Part shown: piece after piece, positions 56,994 through 64,000 of the stretch
How positions within the stretch are numbered: position 1 is the stretch's first letter
How the letters are laid out: each line of letters opens with the position of its first letter
From: Pseudomonas putida
GTDB lineage: Bacteria > Pseudomonadota > Gammaproteobacteria > Pseudomonadales > Pseudomonadaceae
Length of the DNA: 64,000 nt
Reading direction: 5' to 3'
NCBI RefSeq assembly: GCF_028682395.1
Contig: NZ_JANHLC010000013.1
Coordinates: forward strand, 1-64,000
Notes under the pieces: model-generated
Databases searched by the model: none
Seen by the model: the letters and a program-made list of their open reading frames with translations, nothing else
Told to the model about the DNA's origin: nothing
Position numbers and translations under genes: made by a program

Positions 56994-57122
56994 GTGGCTT
57001 TTCGCCGAGTTTATTCACGGCCGATGGTGCAGGTCAATCCATTTTCTCTGGCAGCGAGTGCTTTCATCGGAACCCCCTGAAAATAGGGTTCTGAATCGGT
57101 TTGATTTGCCATGGCGAAATTA

Positions 57123-57132
57123 TTGTATACAA
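57123..57132. promoter_or_regulatory. Operator-like palindrome TTGTATACAA near glcG
   Basis: This second exact copy sits 139 bases from the first and 91 bases before the glcG-like start. The AT-rich DNA of this divergent gap stands out from its surroundings. Confidence 0.65.
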
Positions 57133-57222
57133 AAACATCTTCTATTGTGTTCTATTTATTCCATCGGGTTTTCCACGGAAGATCCCCAGGCTTTCCGATT
57201 CACACAAATAAGGACGGCACCC

Positions 57223-57663
57223 ATGAGCGCTTTAACCTTGAAAGTCGCAGTCAACCTGGCGAACCAGGCCATCGCTGCGGGTCGGCAGATTGCTGCAGCC
57301 CCGCTGACCATTGCGGTACTCGACAGTGGCGGGCATCTGATTACGTTGCAGCGCGAGGACGGCGCCAGCTTGCTCCGGCCACAGATCGCCATTGGCAAGG
57401 CCTGGGGCGCGATTGCCCTGGGCAAGGGCTCGCGTCTGCTGGCGCTGGACGCGCAGCAGCGCCCGGCGTTTATTGCTGCGCTCAATAGCCTGGGCCAGGG
57501 CAGTGTGGTGCCGGCGCCGGGTGGGGTGCTGATTCGTGATCAGGCGGGCAGGGTTCTAGGCGCCGTGGGGATCACGGGGGATACCTCGGACATCGACGAG
57601 CAATGTGCGATCAGCGCCATCGAGGCCGAAGGGCTGTGTGCGGACGCCGGGGCGACTGCCTGA
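57223..57663 (+). CDS. GlcG/HbpS family protein
   Basis: This is a 146-residue protein of the GlcG/HbpS (DUF336) family: LKVAVNLANQAIAAGRQIA, LTIAVLDSGGHLITLQREDG and GGVLIRDQAGRVLGAVGITG. Such genes often accompany glycolate or glyoxylate genes; no enzymatic activity is established. It is the only plus-strand gene in this region, divergent from gcl across the twin operators and convergent with the TetR gene. AAGGAC precedes the ATG. Confidence 0.87.
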   Translation: MSALTLKVAVNLANQAIAAGRQIAAAPLTIAVLDSGGHLITLQREDGASLLRPQIAIGKAWGAIALGKGSRLLALDAQQRPAFIAALNSLGQGSVVPAPGGVLIRDQAGRVLGAVGITGDTSDIDEQCAISAIEAEGLCADAGATA

Positions 57664-57697
57664 AGGCAGGCGCATACAGAAGGTGCTGCCGGCGGTT

Positions 57698-57712
57698 GAC
57701 GCTGGCAGCGTC
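57698..57712. terminator. Small hairpin between convergent glcG-like and TetR genes
   Basis: GACGCT (57698-57703), GGC, AGCGTC (57707-57712) is a perfect 6-bp stem in the 51-base gap. There is no T-tract, so termination here is uncertain. Confidence 0.35.
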
Positions 57713-57714
57713 GC

Positions 57715-58320
57715 TCAGTCGGGTGCGCAGCCCTTGAGGACCAGGCGGATAATGGTTTGGGCAGCGGCTTCGTAGTCGCTGTCATCGAGCTTGGCTTTGC
57801 CGGTGATCGTGGAGATCTGCCAGTCGAAATCGGCGTAGGTCTGGGTCGCGGCCCAGATGCTGAACATCAGGTGGTGAGGGTCGATGGGCGCGATCTGGCC
57901 ACGGTCGATCCAGCCCTGGATGCAGTCGATATTATGCCGGGCCTGGGCATTGAGTTGCTCCACCAGGTCGGGGCTCAGGTGCGGTGCGCCGTGCATGATT
58001 TCGCTGGCGAAGACCTTCGAGGCAAACGGCAGTTCGCGCGAGATGCGGATCTTCGAGCGGATATAGCCACTGAGCACTTCACCGGGTACGCCATCGGCGT
58101 TGAACGGGGTCGAGGCCTGCAGAATCGGCTCGATAATGCTTTCCAGAACCTCGCGATAGAGGTTTTCCTTGGATTTGAAGTAGTAGTACACATTGGGCTT
58201 GGGCAGTCCGGCCTTGGCCGCGATATCGCTGGTCTTGGTGGCGGCGAAACCCTTGTCGGCAAACTCCTCGCTGGCTGCGCGCAGAATCAGTTCTTTGTTG
58301 CGTTCACGGATAGTGCTCAT
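57715..58320 (-). CDS. TetR-family regulator (RutR-like)
   Basis: This is a 201-residue TetR repressor. The N-terminal helix-turn-helix (about 12-55) reads ILRAASEEFADKGFAATKTS, then DIAAKAGLPKPNVYYYFKSK. The C-terminal part (SKVFASEIMHGAPHLSPDL, then LMFSIWAATQTYADFDWQI) fits the YcdC/RutR-type ligand domain. RutR in E. coli senses uracil and controls pyrimidine and purine catabolism, so a nucleobase-related ligand is plausible here. The ATG at 58320 was chosen over an in-frame start at 58359. Confidence 0.88.
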   Translation of the reverse strand: MSTIRERNKELILRAASEEFADKGFAATKTSDIAAKAGLPKPNVYYYFKSKENLYREVLESIIEPILQASTPFNADGVPGEVLSGYIRSKIRISRELPFASKVFASEIMHGAPHLSPDLVEQLNAQARHNIDCIQGWIDRGQIAPIDPHHLMFSIWAATQTYADFDWQISTITGKAKLDDSDYEAAAQTIIRLVLKGCAPD

Positions 58321-58737
58321 AAGCCGGGGAAATCCTTGCCTGTACGGGCGGTTGCCCATGGTAGCACCGGGCTTCTAGGGGGCTCAAGAATGCCTGGCGC
58401 CGGGGTTTTGATTAGAGTCCTACGCATCTGTCTTACTTCTGTCTGAGCGAAAAAGTCCGGGCGCTGAATGGGTGGCCGGCGCGTGGCTCACGCTCAGTGC
58501 CGCGACTGGGCCCAAGGGCAATGGGCTGGACGGTTTATGCAGAGCAACGGGGTGGACGTAAGTTGGGTCAGGCCGAGGGCGTCCTGGCGTCGCTGGCGTT
58601 TACCGACGGGGGCGCAAGGGGCAGGTCATGGCGGGTCGACGGTCGCGCGCTGAAGGCGCCATTGGTTCTGATCCAGAGCCTGGAAGGCGATGGGGGAGCG
58701 TGGCACGAACGGCGACCGTTCGTGCCAGCGATGTGGC
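58321..58737. other. Intergenic region between the TetR gene and the Tsx-like gene
   Basis: This stretch of 417 bases has no convincing gene. It holds the TetR gene promoter region, a direct repeat CTGTCT (58428-58433 and 58439-58444, eleven bases apart) and, near its end, a 12-bp perfect hairpin (58701-58727). Short plus-strand frames here have no recognisable product. Confidence 0.6.
58701..58727 (-). repeat. Perfect 12-bp hairpin after the Tsx-like gene
   Basis: TGGCACGAACGG (58701-58712), loop CGA, CCGTTCGTGCCA (58716-58727). It lies 11 bases after the stop on the minus strand, without a T-tract; likely a 3' mRNA stem or weak terminator. Confidence 0.7.
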
Positions 58738-59523
58738 TTAGAAGTGGAACTTGACCAGCAGGCTGGCGGTGTTCTGGTCGGTGTCGAAGTTCGGGCTGTC
58801 CTTGATCCCGTACTTGTTCTTCCAGTAGTCGTATTCGATACCGACATACAACTGCTTCTCGCCCCAGCTCATGGCCTTGCCCAGGTCGTACTTGATCTGC
58901 GGGTTGATGTGCAGGTTGGCCTGGTACGTGCCCTTGCGGGTCTGGTCGTTGTCGACCACCCAGTCGATAAAGCCGTCGATCAGGATGTCCGATTTGCCCA
59001 CGGGCAGGGTGTAGGCCCAGACCGGGGTGATCTGCCAGACGCCATCACCGGCGCGGCTGCCTTCGGTCTGGCGCTGGTAGAAGTTCAGCTGGAAGTAGTC
59101 GAAACCGGGGATTGCCAGGTCGAAGCCCGGGCCGATCAGGTAGGACTCGTTGTCGCCTTCGCCGAACTCGTAGGTCATGGCCAGCAGCACATCCTTGATC
59201 GGGCCGAACTCCAGCTTCTGGTCGAAGATCTTGCCAAACGACAGGCGTGGGCTGAACTCGCCGTAGTAGGTGCTCGGGCCGACGTTACCGTCAGCCTTGC
59301 CGTTGTAGAAGATCCGGTCGACGAAGAAGAAGTTGTCGCCGTACTTCCAGGCATCGGCGTGCTCGAAGGTCACGGTCTGCTGGATCTGTGGATTGACTTC
59401 GAAGTTCTGGCCGTAGAGGTAGGTCAGGCTGTTGTTCTGCCATTGCAACCATTCGCCAGCCATGGCCTGGCTCCCCGTCAGCAGGCTGGCGGTCAGCATC
59501 AGGCTTGTGGTGATGCGCTTCAT
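58738..59523 (-). CDS. Tsx/OmpK-type outer membrane channel, probably nucleoside or purine related
   Basis: This is a 261-residue outer-membrane protein. The signal peptide covers 1-22 (cleavage near AMA), and the mature part alternates aromatic residues like a 12-strand beta barrel (GEWLQWQNNSLTYLYGQNFE) and ends in aromatic phenylalanine (LLVKFHF), the usual assembly signal. Sequence features such as FFVDRIFYNGKADG and YGEFSPRLSFGKIFDQKLEF match the Tsx/nucleoside-specific channel family. The neighbouring purine permease supports a role in purine or nucleoside uptake. Confidence 0.85.
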   Translation of the reverse strand: MKRITTSLMLTASLLTGSQAMAGEWLQWQNNSLTYLYGQNFEVNPQIQQTVTFEHADAWKYGDNFFFVDRIFYNGKADGNVGPSTYYGEFSPRLSFGKIFDQKLEFGPIKDVLLAMTYEFGEGDNESYLIGPGFDLAIPGFDYFQLNFYQRQTEGSRAGDGVWQITPVWAYTLPVGKSDILIDGFIDWVVDNDQTRKGTYQANLHINPQIKYDLGKAMSWGEKQLYVGIEYDYWKNKYGIKDSPNFDTDQNTASLLVKFHF

Positions 59524-59608
59524 TCGGTGACTCCCAAAAGTAAGTGGTTCTGCCGGTTATCCGCAGGTTCGGTGCTCTGGTGTGGCACCTTTTCTTCGCT
59601 GTCAAAAT

Positions 59609-59624
59609 CGTCCGATCGGTCAGC
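59609..59624. promoter_or_regulatory. Operator-like inverted sequence before the Tsx-like gene
   Basis: CGTCCGATCGGTCAGC centres on the palindrome CCGATCGG. On the minus strand it reads CTGACCGATCGGACG and shares the TGACC half-site with the E. coli RutR operator. It lies 86-101 bases before the start, where a TetR-type repressor could act. Confidence 0.3.
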
Positions 59625-59943
59625 TTTGTTGCTTGTAGCAAGAGCTGAGCCAAGGCTTGGGTAAACCCTGAAAAGCCCGTTCACTTGTGCGCGGCACAGG
59701 CGGGTACGGGCTATTTGGGAAGGCCTTGGAGGCAGGCCGCAGCCACGGTAAGTTGGCTTGGCGGTCAACATTCATGGGGTCTGGGCCTGTGCGCCTGGCG
59801 CGAGCGGCCGCGGAGAATACTGGCTCGCGCGCAATGGCTCAAGTGCCCTGCAACGGAGCGCCCCTCGCAAAATTGGGGCAGGGGATGGCGGACCAGGAAA
59901 GGTTCTTTCCATTGTGGGCGGCCTGCGCTTGTCTTGCTGGGAG

Positions 59944-59978
59944 GCTGTTGCCCGACGAAACGTGCGTCGGGCAACAGC
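59944..59978 (-). repeat. Perfect 14-bp hairpin after the purine permease gene
   Basis: GCTGTTGCCCGACG (59944-59957) and CGTCGGGCAACAGC (59965-59978) with a 7-nt loop. It lies 9 bases after the permease stop on the minus strand. The stem is very stable but lacks a T-tract; likely terminator or mRNA 3' end stem. Confidence 0.75.
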
Positions 59979-59987
59979 AGGCAGGCT

Positions 59988-61343
59988 TCAGTGCTGCTCG
60001 ATGTGGCCGCTGAGGGCTGCACGCTCGGTGCCGCCGAGCACGTTGAACAGTAGGTTCAACGAGACTGCGCTGACGGTCGCCATGGCGATGCCGCTGTGGG
60101 TGATCGGGTCCATCCACTGGGGCAACTGGGCAAAGAACTCCGGACGCACCACGGGGATCAGGCCCATGCCGACACTGACTGCCACCAGCAGTTGGTTGCG
60201 CCGATCGCCAATATCGGCTTCCTGCAGGATCTTGATCCCGGTGGCCGCGACCATGCCGAACATGGCGATGGCTGCGCCGCCCAGTACCGCTGGCGGGATC
60301 GAGGCGACCAGGTAGGCGGCCTTGGGCAGCAGGCTGAGCACGATCAGGAAACCGCCGGCGACAATGGTCACCGAGCGGCAACGCACGCCAGTCATCTGCA
60401 CCAGGCCAATGTTCTGGGCGAACGAGGAGTGGGTGAAAGTGTTGAAGAAACCGGCGAAGAACGAGGCTCCGGCGTCGCACAGCAGGCCGCGGCGGAGCAT
60501 GCGCGGGGTGACTTCCTGGTCGGTGATCTTGCCCAGTGCGATAAACATGCCGGTGGACTCGACAAAGATGATCACTACCACCAGGCACATCGACAGGATG
60601 GGCGCGAGTTCAAAGGTCGGCATGCCGAAGTGCATGGGGGTCACCACCTGCAGCCACGGCGCCTGGGCCAGGCCGCTGAGATCGACCATGCCGATCATGC
60701 CCGACAGCAGGTAACCGATGGCCATGCCGATCAGTACCGAGATATTGACCCAGAAGCCACGCATAAAGCGGTTGATCAGCAGGATGGTCGCCAGGACCAG
60801 GGCGGCGACGGTCAGGTAGATGGGCGAGCCGAACTGCACCGCCGTGCTACCGCCGCCGGCCCAGTTGACCGCGACCGGGAAGAGCGAGAGGCCGATGGCG
60901 GTGATGACTGTGCCAGTGACCAGAGGGGGAAAGAAGCGCACGATCCTGGACATAAAGGGTGCGATCAGCATGCCGAAGAAGCCCGCGGCGATGGTTGCGC
61001 CAAAGATACCGGTCAGGCCGACGCCGGGCATGCCAGCCATGGCGACCATGCTGCCGACGGCGGCAAAGCTGGCGCCCATCATGACGGGCATGCGAATGCC
61101 GACAGGGCCGATGCCCAGTGACTGGACCACGGTCGCAATCCCGGCGACCAGCAGGTCGGCATTGATCAGAAAAGCGATTTCTTCACGGCTCAGGCCGGCG
61201 GCCTGGCCAATGATCAGAGGAACGGCAACGGCGCCTCCGTACATCAGCAGAACATGTTGCAGGCCTACCAGCAGCAACTGCAGAAAGGGCAGGCGCTCGA
61301 TGGCGGGCGCGGCGCAAACGCGCGTTTCGGTTGATACGGACAT
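59988..61343 (-). CDS. NCS2-family purine (xanthine/urate) permease
   Basis: This is a 451-residue membrane protein with about 12-14 helices of the nucleobase:cation symporter-2 family. It has LLVGLQHVLLMYGGAVAVPL, the NCS2 motif QNIGLVQMTGVRCRSV and FVESTGMFIALGKIT near helix 8. The context of urate oxidase, allantoicase and ureidoglycolate lyase genes suggests urate or xanthine as substrate; which one cannot be told from sequence alone. The ATG at 61343 follows GAGGTG; an earlier in-frame start at 61397 adds a polar extension. Confidence 0.92.
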   Translation of the reverse strand: MSVSTETRVCAAPAIERLPFLQLLLVGLQHVLLMYGGAVAVPLIIGQAAGLSREEIAFLINADLLVAGIATVVQSLGIGPVGIRMPVMMGASFAAVGSMVAMAGMPGVGLTGIFGATIAAGFFGMLIAPFMSRIVRFFPPLVTGTVITAIGLSLFPVAVNWAGGGSTAVQFGSPIYLTVAALVLATILLINRFMRGFWVNISVLIGMAIGYLLSGMIGMVDLSGLAQAPWLQVVTPMHFGMPTFELAPILSMCLVVVIIFVESTGMFIALGKITDQEVTPRMLRRGLLCDAGASFFAGFFNTFTHSSFAQNIGLVQMTGVRCRSVTIVAGGFLIVLSLLPKAAYLVASIPPAVLGGAAIAMFGMVAATGIKILQEADIGDRRNQLLVAVSVGMGLIPVVRPEFFAQLPQWMDPITHSGIAMATVSAVSLNLLFNVLGGTERAALSGHIEQH

Positions 61344-61439
61344 GCAACACCTCGAATCTTTTTTATTCTTGTGATTAACCGCTGCGTCGTTGCGCACAGC
61401 TTTTTAACGGTGTGGCGTGGGCGACCGAAGCGCCGCTCG

Positions 61440-61480
61440 ACTTGCGCCCCCGGGATAGTGTGATCCCCGGGGGCGCAAGT
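61440..61480 (-). repeat. Perfect 15-bp hairpin after puuD
   Basis: ACTTGCGCCCCCGGG (61440-61454) and CCCGGGGGCGCAAGT (61466-61480) with an 11-nt loop, 14 bases after the puuD stop on the minus strand. It separates puuD from the permease gene and lacks a T-tract. Confidence 0.75.
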
Positions 61481-61494
61481 GGGTGTAGCCGGTG

Positions 61495-62748
61495 TCAGTT
61501 GGTGCGGGCTCCCTGGCTGATCCAGGTGCCGATCAGGTCACGTTCCTGCTGGGTCATCTGAGTGATGTTGCCCAGGGGCATGATCTGCGTGGTCACCGCC
61601 TGGGCCTGGATCCGCGCGGCCATCTGCTGGATCTGCTGCGGCGTATCGAACATCACGCCGCCGGGTGCCGCGCTGAACAGGGGGCTGGTCGGCGTGGCCG
61701 AATGGCACACCGCGCAGCGTTCCTGGATCACGCTATGGACCTTGTCGAATGCGTTGCTGGCCACGGCCGGGGCGCTCGCTGGGGTTTCGCCGGTAGCGGC
61801 TGCCTGAGGCTGGACAGCGGCAGGCTGTTTGGCGACATCCGGGTTGGTGGACATCGGCGTCGGGCCGGTGACATAAGCCAGGCAGATCATGCCCAGGGCT
61901 GCGACGGGCAGGGTCCAGGCGAACTTGTGGCTGTCGTGGCGGGTGTTGAAGTAGTGGCGTACCAGCACGGCCAGAACCGCGATACCGGCCAGGATCAGCC
62001 AGTTGTAGGCGCTGCCGTAGGTGCTCGGAAAGTGGTTGCTGATCATGATGAACAGCACCGGCAACGTGAAGTAGTTGTTGTGCCGCGAGCGCAGCAGGCC
62101 CTTGGCCGGCAGTGCCGGGTCCGGGGTGCGGTTCTCGGCGATGGCGGCCACCAGTGCACGCTGGGCTGGCATGATGATGCGGAACACGTTGCCAACCATG
62201 ATGGTGCCGATGATCGCGCCGACATGCAGGTAGGCGCCACGACCGCTGAACACCTTGCTGAAGCCATAGGCGGCGGCAATCAACAGCACGAACAGGATAA
62301 AGCCCAGTAGCGCCGGGCGCTTGCCCAAGGCCGAATCGCAGAGGAAGTCGTAGACGAACCAGCCGGCGATCAACGAGGCGATACCGATGCCCACGCCTTC
62401 AGGGCCGGTCAGGCCACTGCCAGGGGCAACGAGGTAGAGCAGGGGGTTGGAGTAGAACACCACGCACAGCAGCGCGATCCCTGACATCCAGGTGAAGTAG
62501 GCTTCCCACTTAAACCAGTGCAGGTTTTCCGGCATGCTCGGCGGCGCCAGTTTGTATTTTTCCAGGTGGTAGATACCGCCACCGTGGATTGCCCACAAAT
62601 CGCCGGCCAGGCCGTCTTTCGGGTTGACCCGATTGAGGTTGTTTTCCAGCCAGACGAAGTAGAACGAAGCGCCGATCCAGGCGACGCCAGTGATCATGTG
62701 AATCCAGCGCACGCTCAGATTCAGCCATTCCAACAGATGTGCTTCCAC
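61495..62748 (-). CDS. puuD: Membrane-bound urate oxidase (urate hydroxylase) PuuD
   Basis: This is a 417-residue protein with an N-terminal membrane domain of about eight helices (LLEWLNLSVRWIHMITGVAW, SFYFVWLENNL) and a C-terminal cytochrome c domain after a Pro/Ala linker. The haem-binding CAVCH lies near residue 345, with a distal methionine likely in QIMPLGNITQM. This architecture is that of PuuD, the membrane urate oxidase that feeds electrons to the respiratory chain, distinct from soluble uricase. It produces 5-hydroxyisourate at the head of the ureide pathway whose later genes lie beside it. Confidence 0.95.
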   Translation of the reverse strand: MEAHLLEWLNLSVRWIHMITGVAWIGASFYFVWLENNLNRVNPKDGLAGDLWAIHGGGIYHLEKYKLAPPSMPENLHWFKWEAYFTWMSGIALLCVVFYSNPLLYLVAPGSGLTGPEGVGIGIASLIAGWFVYDFLCDSALGKRPALLGFILFVLLIAAAYGFSKVFSGRGAYLHVGAIIGTIMVGNVFRIIMPAQRALVAAIAENRTPDPALPAKGLLRSRHNNYFTLPVLFIMISNHFPSTYGSAYNWLILAGIAVLAVLVRHYFNTRHDSHKFAWTLPVAALGMICLAYVTGPTPMSTNPDVAKQPAAVQPQAAATGETPASAPAVASNAFDKVHSVIQERCAVCHSATPTSPLFSAAPGGVMFDTPQQIQQMAARIQAQAVTTQIMPLGNITQMTQQERDLIGTWISQGARTN

Positions 62749-62800
62749 AGTCTTTACCTCTCACCCGTCTCTGCCGGGTCAGCAGAGATCGAGTCTTCTC

Positions 62801-63304
62801 TTATTGGTGGGGGGCGAGGATCAACAGCTCATCCTCTTGGAAAAAATGCTCATCGCAGTTGTTGCCAGTGCCACTGCGATCAACCACCAGGAAGTCATCC
62901 CGCTTTTCGATCGTCAGCACCGGGTGGTGCCAGACGCCGCGATGGTAATTAATGCCCTGCCTGCCATTACTGACAAAGGCGCGGACCAGACCCGATACAG
63001 GTGCATCGCCAACGGGCGCGACCACGATCAGAAAGGGATTGCCGAGCAGCGGGATAAACGCCTGGCTGCCCAGCGGATGGCGCTCCAGCATGCGAACGGT
63101 CAGCGGCATGTCCTGCGCGTCGGCGCGAAAGATGCTGATGATCGCCTTGTCGTCCGGCAAGGCGGTCTGCACCTCGGCCAAACGGTGGAAGCGCATGGTC
63201 GAACCGTTGTTGATCATGAAATGATCGCTGCCGTCGGTTTCGATCACGTCACCGAAAGGGGCGAAGGCTTCTTTACTCAGCGGTTCAATCGTCAATGTGC
63301 GCAT
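62801..63304 (-). CDS. allA: Ureidoglycolate lyase
   Basis: This is a 167-residue cupin-fold enzyme that splits ureidoglycolate to glyoxylate and urea. Family sequences are LTIEPLSKEAFAPFGDVIE, MLERHPLGSQAFIPLLGNPF and GRQGINYHRGVWHHPVLTIE. It lies between alc and puuD. Its product glyoxylate is the substrate of Gcl encoded about 6 kb away on the same strand. Confidence 0.95.
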   Translation of the reverse strand: MRTLTIEPLSKEAFAPFGDVIETDGSDHFMINNGSTMRFHRLAEVQTALPDDKAIISIFRADAQDMPLTVRMLERHPLGSQAFIPLLGNPFLIVVAPVGDAPVSGLVRAFVSNGRQGINYHRGVWHHPVLTIEKRDDFLVVDRSGTGNNCDEHFFQEDELLILAPHQ

Positions 63305-63338
63305 GCTGTTCTTCTTGTCTTGGAATTCATGTGTGGCC

Positions 63339-63366
63339 GATAGGCGCGAGCACGCTCGCGCCTATC
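63339..63366 (-). repeat. REP-like hairpin between alc and allA
   Basis: GATAGGCGCGAG (63339-63350), loop CACG, CTCGCGCCTATC (63355-63366): a perfect 12-bp stem whose GGCGCGAG core resembles the other REP-like units. It lies 22 bases after the alc stop on the minus strand. Confidence 0.7.
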
Positions 63367-63388
63367 GAGTGGAACGTGAAGCGGGCGC

Positions 63389-64000
63389 TTACTTGGCGAC
63401 TTTGCCGAGGATGCGCAGGCGGCTTACACCACCGTCCGGGAACAGGTTCAGGCGGATATGGGTGATCGGGCCCAGGTTGCGGATTTGCTCGGAGAAGGTG
63501 TGTTCTTCGTGCATTTCCAGTTTCTGGCTCGGCAGCAGTTCACGCCAGAACAGGCTCTGGGTTTCGATCTGGCTGTCGGTGCCGCCCTTGACGAAGGCGC
63601 CCTGGATCGAGCAGGTGTCCGGGTAGTTGCCCTTGAAGTGCAGGGTGTCGACGATGATTTTTTCGATCTCGCCCGGATGACCCAGCGCGACGATGACCCA
63701 GTCGTTGCCCGGCGTGCGGCGGCGTGCGGTTTCCCAGCCATCGCCCATGTTGATGCCACGGCCCGGGTTGAGGATGTTGCCCATGCGGCCGAAGTGCTCG
63801 TCGGAGCAGGCCAGCGCACGGCCGCCGTTCAGGGCGGCTGCCAGGTCGACCTGTTCGTTGTCGCCGACAGCCGACCAGTCACGGAACGGGATGCCGTAGA
63901 CGCGCAGACGGGCTACGCCGCCATCCGGGAAGATATTGAAGCGCAGGTGGCTGAACGCCTGGTCGTTGCTGATCTCGTGATAGTGATGGCTGTTGCCTTG
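63389..64000 (-). CDS. alc: Allantoicase, 5' end beyond the window
   Basis: This is the C-terminal 203 codons of allantoicase, which hydrolyses allantoate to ureidoglycolate and urea. The visible part covers the end of the first jelly-roll repeat (HYHEISNDQAFSHLRFNIFP, DGGVARLRVYG) and the second (GWETARRRTPGNDWVIVALG, ITHIRLNLFPDGGVSRLRIL). The twin NIFPDGG and NLFPDGG motifs mark the two-repeat structure of the family. The frame is open through base 64000, so the start is outside. A REP-like hairpin lies between it and allA. Confidence 0.93.
   Translation of the reverse strand, partial: QGNSHHYHEISNDQAFSHLRFNIFPDGGVARLRVYGIPFRDWSAVGDNEQVDLAAALNGGRALACSDEHFGRMGNILNPGRGINMGDGWETARRRTPGNDWVIVALGHPGEIEKIIVDTLHFKGNYPDTCSIQGAFVKGGTDSQIETQSLFWRELLPSQKLEMHEEHTFSEQIRNLGPITHIRLNLFPDGGVSRLRILGKVAK

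Larger units (their letters stand above)
59524..59987. other. Intergenic region between the Tsx-like gene and the purine permease gene
   Basis: This stretch of 464 bases has no convincing gene. It holds the promoter region of the Tsx-like gene, an operator-like inverted sequence at 59609-59624 and a strong hairpin after the permease gene (59944-59978). Small plus-strand frames overlap each other and have no recognisable product. Confidence 0.6.

Noticed and set aside
60096..61121. Plus-strand open frame of 341 codons opposite the permease gene
   Set aside because: His- and Asp-rich antisense shadow of transmembrane coding sequence.

Overview
The window reads as chromosomal DNA of a Pseudomonas, most likely of the fluorescens group. 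Supporting signs are GC-rich coding DNA, a FleQ/FleSR/FleN/FlhF-type polar flagellar system, sigma-54 boxes in front of flagellar operons, the second stator pair MotCD, the CheY-Z-A-B/ParC-ParP cluster joined to the cytochrome c maturation genes, and a purine/glyoxylate catabolic block containing the membrane urate oxidase PuuD. No rRNA, tRNA, insertion sequence, prophage or CRISPR array was seen.

Layout. Bases 1-37357 (+) hold one nearly unbroken flagellar and chemotaxis block: the end of flagellin (fliC), flaG-fliD-fliS-fliT, the master regulator fleQ, the fleS-fleR two-component pair, fliE-F-G-H-I-J, a partner-switching module (STAS protein, HsbR-like receiver/phosphatase/kinase, HPt protein), fliK, fliL-M-N-O-P-Q-R-flhB, flhA-flhF-fleN-fliA, and cheY-Z-A-B, motC-D, parC-parP, cheW and a DUF2802 gene. 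Six sites with the sigma-54 spacing GG-N10-GC lie before flaG, fleSR, fliE, fliK, fliL and flhA. Two sites with the sigma-28 (FliA) pattern lie before flaG and, inside the end of cheZ, before cheA. Together these give the expected hierarchy: FleQ with RpoN, then FleSR, then FliA.

Bases 37457-39354 (-) carry a small pair of flagellar export paralogues: a FlhB C-terminal-domain protein and a second FliK-like protein. Bases 39563-46509 (+) are a complete ccmABCDEFGHI operon with extensive start/stop overlaps, followed by a small lipoprotein and a RidA-family protein. Two intrinsic terminators on opposite strands separate ridA from an orphan sulfate-binding protein gene (-), a voltage-gated-type potassium channel gene (-) and a urea transporter gene (-).

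Bases 50543-64000 (mostly -) form a catabolic region: pyk, ttuD, glxR, hyi and gcl convert glyoxylate to pyruvate; a divergent glcG-like gene and a TetR regulator follow; then a Tsx-like outer-membrane channel, an NCS2 purine permease, puuD (urate oxidase), allA (ureidoglycolate lyase) and alc (allantoicase, cut by the window end). Together they describe purine import, ring opening, release of urea and glyoxylate, and assimilation of the glyoxylate. The gaps between these genes repeatedly hold strong hairpins or REP-like palindromes without T-tracts.

The points most worth a second look are the four-fold repeat in the CheA linker beside ParC/ParP, the FlhB paralogue that begins where FlhB is autocleaved, the internal sigma-28 promoter before cheA, the twin TTGTATACAA operators between gcl and glcG, the terminator-like hairpins placed just before cheY and cheW, and the HsbR/STAS/HPt module inside the flagellar cluster.
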